DNA of 64,000 bases from Purpureocillium takamizusanense (Eukaryota > Ascomycota > Sordariomycetes > Hypocreales > Ophiocordycipitaceae): positions 2,542,001-2,606,000 of the forward strand of contig NC_063070.1 of NCBI RefSeq assembly GCF_022605165.1. The letters are read 5' to 3'. Positions 58,221 through 64,000 of this stretch are shown piece by piece (position 1 is the first letter of the stretch; each line of letters starts with the position of its first letter). The position numbers were made by a program, and so were the translations under genes. The notes beneath the pieces were generated by a model that ran no database searches, was not told the DNA's origin, and was given only the letters and a program-made list of their open reading frames with translations.

Positions 58221-61200
58221 TTAGTTCCCGGAGCCAAGCAACAGGCGCCTGTTGCGCTTGATGACGGCATTGAGGCCCTTTTCGAGCTTCTCCGTCTCCT
58301 TGCGGGCGGCCGCCAGGGCCATCTCTGCGTCCTCGACGCTCATGAGCGGCATGCCCCCGAAGCCGCTGCCGCCGCCGCCAGGAACCTTAGGTCCGTCCTC
58401 GCCGTGCGCCACGACTCCCGCGCCGCCCGTAAAGTCCTGCATGGCGCGGGCTCCCTCAGGTGCGCTGTAGATGCCCACGCCAGCGGCCGCGTCGGGGCCG
58501 TAAAAGTACGGCGCGAGTGAGTTGAGGCTGGCCGCGGCCGAATCGCGGCCCGGGGACGCCCCCTTAGGGAATCCCATGTTGCTGGCGCCCAGGTTCAACC
58601 GCGGCAGAACGTACTGATTAATGTAGCTAAGGGCGTCTTCACGCTGCATCTTGCCGATTGGGTCGTGGGATTGAGGCTGCGATGTCGTAGGGAAGATGTT
58701 GGGCCGGCCGTTGGGAACAGCCCGTCCCTTGATGAGAGAAAAGGCGCCACTGCCGGGTTGGTGGCGAGGCGCAACAAACACCCCTGGGTTATCGGCCGTT
58801 TCAGCAATGGCCGCCTGGAGTTCAAGGAATGCATCCTCTTCTTCGGGTGTCAGGGAGCGGATGCAGTCCCCGTTTGGCGTAATCATCATCCGGCTGCCAT
58901 CAGTGTGGAACTTCTTCCGAACCGGCTTGCCCGCACGAAGGGTCGCAAGGTCGTTTTCGTTGACCTCACCGCACTTACACGCACAGTCCTTGCAGTAGCC
59001 ACTTTTGTTGGCTGGACCGTTCGAGCCGCCGTGGTCTTGTCGCGGCGGTCCTCCGGCGCCTCGTCCTTCGCCCACAGGCCTGAGCATCTGCAGGCCACCA
59101 ACAGCTGTCCGCCAGACTAGAGCCCGTACCGCCTGGAAAGCCTGGAACGGATTAAGATTCGGTCGATCTTGTTCCGGGGGTTGCACTTCCGGCTGGGGCT
59201 CAACGGCCGCGGGAGCTGGCTGTTGCGGTGTCTCTGCTGGTGGCTCTGGCTGTGGTTCCTTTTCCTTGGTCTTTGCTTTGGCCGACTTCTTCTGGCCTTG
59301 ACTCTTCGCCTTGGCGTCAACTTCGACCGGCGTCTTGTTGCTGCCGGCATTTTGTTTTGCGGCAATGCTGGACGGCTCCTCGTCCTTGACGATGGTCGGC
59401 AGCGAAGTCTCTTCCTGGGTGTGCGCCGTTGGCGCCTTCGAGGGCTTGTCCTTCTTCTGCTTCTTCTTGCGCCCCAGGATTGGCGCGTGCTCTTCCGGCT
59501 CCGATTTGGGGGCTTCGACTATTATCTTCGTCTCCTCTTTCATGGCTTTCTTGCGCTCTTTGCGCTGTGAGCTCTTTGTCGAGGCTCGAACTGCCGCGGT
59601 GCCGACACGAGCCGGTGGCGGCGAGCCTGCCCGAGAAGCGTCTACAGATGCGGACACCATGCTAGCCGTGTCACTGACCATTTCGCTGCCTGGTGTATCT
59701 GGTCGCTGGAATCCTGCCGCCGTCTTGGCCGCGACCGAAGGAACAGGGGAGGGTTGGCTGGGAATGTCAGCCTTGTTGACCGGCATCACTCGGATCGCCT
59801 TCGGTGCAGCTTGTTGCGCCAGAGTGGCAGACTGGGCGGACGATCGACCCGATGCATTCGCCTTGACGACGTCTTCCGAGTTCACTGGTGGTGCCCTGTT
59901 GCCAGCTTTGGTGGCATTTCCAGCCCTTTTGCCTGTTGGCTTAGACGGAGGGACTGGGCTGCCCGGAACCGCCTCAGGAGCTTTCTCTGCTGCCATCTGC
60001 GGTGGTTTATCGGGCGCCTTGCCTTTGTCTAGCTTCTTGGAGCCCGGAGCGAGGAAAGGGGAGGGCGGCGTCAGGACGGCAGGTGATGTAGTCTGTTTCC
60101 TAAAAGCTGTGGCCGCAGCCAACGTAGGGAATTCTTCGGCCGACAGCCCAGCCCGGTGTCGCCCGTGGGCTGGCTCAGCCGGGCTCACGGCTGGCACGTC
60201 ATTGTTGCTAGCCGCTGATTTACCTTTCCGCTGCGTCTCTGATGCCGTGGCGCTCTTCTGCGTCGTCTGTTCCTGTATGATGGCTCGGCGATCGAAGCTT
60301 TGCAGCGGCATCTTCGGCACAGCGGGGGTCACGCCTAATAACCGTGCCTGAGCTGGCGATGACGAGGCCTGGAACGAAGACTCTGTGTATCTGTGAGGGC
60401 TGGAGAATCCTGGGGGAGCGGATGGTCCAGGAGTCATTGAAGTCGTGGCGTTGGCCGGGGTGAAAACGTTCGGCGGATCATCGACTAGTTGATCCACGTA
60501 GCTCCGTGCCTCTGGATCTAATGCGAGCTCGTCATCTAGTCGTAAAGCTTGTCAGCATCCGCAGACAAAGCTTGCTGTGCCCAAAATCAAAGACGGAAAC
60601 AAAACGCAAACGACCCCAGCCAGGGTCATGACTCCACTTCGACTTTTATATACAGGTACAGGATAGTGAGAAGTCAAGCTACGGCTTCCCATCATCGTCT
60701 TCCACGGGGAACAACGAGGGGAAGGCAATCTTGGAGAGAATAGAGGGTATAGAGTCTTTATTCTGACCAAAAGATGCCGCCCACCCAGAGGGCGCATCGA
60801 CGCGATCTGTTAACATACATGCGGGGCTTTCGTGGAAGACGATGATGGCTTGCCTGACTTGACTCTTCAAACGTTCCAACCCGCGGCCACGCCGAAGGAG
60901 ACGATGCGAACAAACAAGAGCTGATGGAAGAAGGGAAAAGAAACAAGAAGTGATCTGAACTGCCGTCGTCCGATCTTGTGAACAGCGAAAAGAATCGAGC
61001 GGACGCCTGTTGCAAGGAAAGAGACACACGTTTCGTGTAGCCGTCTCAATGGCCTTGCCAATGCCTGCCTCATCATAAAATGCAAATCTCATGCTCCGTA
61101 GAGCAGATGGTCGCCCTCTTTATCGGCTCGTTCCCGAAATGCCCTTTGAACGCCGGCCCTCCCATCACCCTCGGATTACATGAAAAGGACGCAGAAACAA

Positions 61201-63843
61201 ATGGCATGCCCACATCAAAAGCAACTTGAAAGCAAAAACATCCCTTTACACGGCTACCACCGTGCATAATTGGCGTTGTACATCATATTCGGATTGTACC
61301 CACCTTGGCTCTGACTTCCAAACAGTCCCTGGCCGACTCCGGCATTGCTCTGCGACTGGTGCTGCATCCGTGCCTGCAAGATGCTCGGGTCCACAAGATC
61401 GACTAAGCCACTCCCCCCAGAGGAGGAAGTGTTAGCATGTCTGTGCTTCTTCCCCTTCTTCTTCTGCTTGGAACCGAAGTCTTGGAATGCCCCAGGGGTA
61501 CCGTAGAGCGATGCCATGAGGCCGGCAGCAGGGGCTGGGGTGGAGGTAGAGGAAGGTGGATACTGGTGGTTTTGATAAGAAGAAATCATGTACTCACGCT
61601 TTCCAGCATCGTGAGGCTGGTTGCCGCCGCCGCGGTTACGCCCAGTGACGTTCTGCAAGAGCTCGTTAGACGACTCCCGGGGGGCTCCGCCCATGCCCGC
61701 AGCACCAAACTGGCTATACATGCTAGGAGGCGTGCCCGTCGACTTGAGGCCGGGTGGCGGCCCAGCGATGGTGCTCGGGTAGTACTGGTTGGAGCCAGGG
61801 GTCTGGTAATTTGGCATCATCGACGACTGCTGAGCCATGGCCCTCGAATTTCCGGCGAGTTTAACGGCCGTGGCCGAGGTCGAGTTGTCGTTGGCGAAAC
61901 TATAGCGCGACGACTGGCGATTGTGACCGGGGCCTTGAAACATGGTGCTCTGGCTCGAGATGCCGGGCGGCAGCTGTTCGGTGTAAGCGCTCTGGCCTCT
62001 CATGGCCAAATGCTGAGGCGTCATGGATCGGTTGAGGTTGCTGCTATGACCGAAACCAAAGCCAGAGCCTGCGAGAGCACCGCCCAGGATGCCGTCAGTG
62101 CTGCCGCGCTGTATGGGAGGCTGGGCCTGGCGCTGCTCAAAGCCGTGTCCGTCTCCACCCATGTCGCGTTCCTCGGGTTCGCCGCCGAGAGCGAGACTAC
62201 CACCACTAATTTCAGGCTCGCCTTCTGAGGCAACCTGGGTCTCGCCCTGCTCGTCCCCGTCACCGACTCGGGCAGTTTCGTCCTCCTCACGCATGCGTCT
62301 TCGCTTCTCACCGCCATGCATATCGAACATCGGAAAATACTTGCCAGTGTTTCGCAACTCTTTGGGGAAGTTGCTGTGGTTGAAAGCGGGTGCGCTTTTG
62401 GCAAAGACCTTCAACAACTCGCTGGAGGGTGGAAGGTCTGGCCGTTTTGCCAATGCAAATTGAATATCATAGGTTTCAATGAGGTCTTCGAGGCCTGGTG
62501 GACACTGAGGTTCTTCGACTGCTTCCTCCGTAGCCTCATTGGTCGCAGGCAAAGATGCCGACACAGCGGGGCTGGAAGCAGTTCCGGTCGTGGCGTGACT
62601 ACCCCTACGGCTCCGCTGAGGGTTACGGGCCCAGCTTGCCGACGACGGCAGTGCGGAAGAGTCGACGGGGGTGTCTGTCCCTTCTTTGCTTGAGGAGCGT
62701 TGCATGGCTTGGGCTGCTAGAGGTGGTGGAGTGGGTTGTGAGGGCATTTGTCGAGAAGCAGCCCGAGCAGATGAAGGTCCGCCACCGCCGCTAAGTGGTC
62801 GCTGTGTCTGACTAAGGATGCTGTTCATAGATGATAGATCTTGCCGAGAATAGCTGTTTTCCTCGTCCGCCTTCTCGTGCAGAAACATGCAACCAGGGTT
62901 GTTGCACTTCTCAAACTTCAACCAGGCAGAACAGTACTTTGTCGTACCATATTGAGCCTTGAGCACACGTTCTCCGTTGACTGAGCCGTGGACTGCCTGG
63001 ATGCACTTGAGAGCGTCTTCGTTCTTCTCAAAGGTGACGTAGACACCGAGGGAATGATGTTGTCCGTCGGGGGACTTCCGATTGGAAATCGAAATCTTCT
63101 GGATGACACCGTATTGCCCAAAGTACTCCGGCCGCCTAAGCGTCTTGAGCAGCTCGTCTTCCCGGCCGCCTGGGGCGAGGCCGGTTACGTAAACGAGATT
63201 CTTCTGGACGACGCGTACGCCGATGAGGTTCTTTCGGGATTCCTTCTCGACCTCGCGCTTTTGCGCCTCTTTCTGCTTCTGTTCTTGCACGCGTTTCTTG
63301 TGATTTTTCTGGATGTTTCTCGCAAAGTCGGCGGCTCTGTACATCGCGTCAGCAACTCGTCACGCCAGAGAATGCCAGGAAATGATATGGAGAAGAAGAT
63401 GTGTCGACATACTCCTCGGGAGTCACAATCTTATACTGGATTGTCTTTTCGTCATAGGGTCGTCGGCATGCTGGGCAAAGCCCGTTCATATTATTTTTGA
63501 TGTTGTTGAAACAGAACTGACAGACCTGGATGACAAGGTTAGGACTGAGGCCGCGTGGACAGGCACTGAGCAAGCGCCACCGGGCATCCAAGGGGGGGGA
63601 GGCGCGACAAACTTTGTAACCGCAGGGACACGGTCGGAAGTTTCGATCTGTCAGGTCGAACTCTTCGATACATAGCGGACTGTTTGATGTCAGCAGGCGA
63701 ACCCCAAGCATGCAACGTGGGCGAACAGGCGGCAGCCGGCAGGTGGGAGTGAGAGGCGGTGGCGCGTGGGCCCGGCCAGGCAGTAAGGGCAGAACCAACC
63801 ATGTATCCTCCTCCTCCTCTATGTATAGGTCCTGAGGGGCCAT
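58221..63843 (-). CDS. not4: Not4, RING-type E3 ubiquitin ligase subunit of CCR4-NOT
   Basis: Preferred model has five exons, 63843-63800, 63679-63613, 63525-63413, 63336-61304 and 60535-58221, for 1523 residues. Splicing assembles the Not4 C4C4 RING (CPLCIEEFDLTDRNF, RPCPCGYKVCQFCFNNI, GLCPACRRPYDE). Next come a coiled-coil linker (NIQKNHKKRVQEQKQKEAQK), an RRM (KNLVYVTGLAPGGRED, LGVYVTFEKNEDALKCI), and a CCCH finger (YCSAWLKFEKCNNPGCMFLH). The first intron has an uncommon GTTGGT donor but restores the first Cys pair. The long tail includes PSAPPGFSSPH, a basic KKQKKDK stretch and a second Cys-rich patch (YCKDCACKCGE). Not4 ubiquitinates proteins in mRNA decay and stalled-translation control. 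The join 61304/60535 spans a 768-base intron. If it is retained, the protein ends at a stop at 61254-61256 after about 769 residues. The alternative is a separate downstream gene at 58221-60535. Confidence 0.8.
60536..61303 (-). other. Long putative Not4 intron with alternative stop and TATA-like motif
   Basis: Begins GTGGGT and ends ACTAG, with a GCTGAC branch-like site about 15 bases before the acceptor. It joins CAA-G to AT-GAC in phase and creates GLFGSQSQDDELALDPEA across the junction. At 768 bases it is many times longer than the other introns in the window. The first 16 codons of the intron are open and read as a plausible C-terminus (GGYNPNMMYNANYARW, counted from the split Gly codon) before a stop, so retention would give a shorter Not4. 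A TATATAAAA motif at 60644-60652 points the same way and could serve an internal promoter. In that case the first in-frame ATG is at 60437. Confidence 0.55.
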
Positions 63844-64000
63844 CTCGTTGGCTCTACTCTGCTCTCGCGAGCGGTCGGCGAACAAAGGGATGGTGAGTCG
63901 GGAGTGTGAGTCGGCGGAGGGGAGCGTAAGGGGAGATAAATAGGTGATGGGGGTTGATGGTTTGGTTTGGTAGACAGGCTGGGCGCTGCAAAAGCTGTGC
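63844..64000. other. Not4 upstream region at window end
   Basis: The last 157 bases hold the start of the Not4 leader or promoter. No other feature is seen before the window ends. Confidence 0.5.

Noticed and set aside
60679..61092. 137-codon minus-strand frame within the Not4 intron (ending FPSLFPVEDDDGKP)
   Set aside because: Looks partly protein-like, but no splice pair connects it in phase to the last Not4 exon, and no ATG-initiated gene structure could be built.

Overview
The window comes from the nuclear genome of a filamentous ascomycete, most likely a Sordariomycete of the Hypocreales type. The evidence is GC-rich genes broken by short GT-AG introns (mostly 50-250 bases), a velvet-family regulator, a fungal bZIP factor, a TOK-type potassium channel, and a tRNA-Pro with a short intron next to the anticodon. 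There are no operons. Genes are spaced by 0.3-8 kb of non-coding DNA rich in microsatellites and in TACCTACC/GTAGGTAC-like motifs. Exon boundaries given here were worked out by reading splice sites and checking that phases join and that family motifs are restored.

Layout. 1-2.8 kb: no gene seen. 2.8-4.2 kb: LYR-motif protein (+). 4.6-7.1 kb: protein kinase with a C-terminal coiled coil (-). 9.0-11.3 kb: seven-exon 14-TM MFS transporter (+). 11.5-12.9 kb: a decayed UbiD/ferulic-acid-decarboxylase-like pseudogene (+). 15.2-17.2 kb: bZIP factor (+). 17.7-19.5 kb: Thr-type asparaginase (+). 20.3-20.9 kb: TIM17 (-). 22.2-23.1 kb: GNAT acetyltransferase (+). 23.4-24.5 kb: velvet factor (-). 24.5-32.4 kb: a 7.9-kb gene-poor stretch. 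32.4-34.0 kb: multi-pass membrane protein of unknown function (-). 34.0-38.0 kb: a second gene-poor stretch. 38.0-41.5 kb: long coiled-coil protein (-). 44.1-45.8 kb: AT-hook-like nuclear protein (-). 47.3-48.8 kb: PP2A activator PTPA/RRD (+). 49.3-50.0 kb: small Ala/Pro/Lys-rich protein (-). 51.3-51.5 kb: a 253-bp element with 31-bp terminal inverted repeats. 52.4 kb: tRNA-Pro(TGG) (-). 52.6-53.7 kb: alpha/beta-hydrolase-like protein without a canonical nucleophile elbow (-). 55.2-57.7 kb: TOK potassium channel (+). 58.2-63.8 kb: Not4, the RING E3 subunit of CCR4-NOT (-), which seems to carry a 768-base intron near its middle.

Most genes are housekeeping or regulatory (mitochondrial import, PP2A activation, mRNA decay, developmental and transcriptional control). 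The only accessory-looking segment is the MFS transporter followed by the dead UbiD-type decarboxylase. This may be the remnant of a transporter/detoxification pair for aromatic acids, although that functional link is inference. No secondary-metabolite cluster, CRISPR array, rRNA gene or virus-like sequence was seen.
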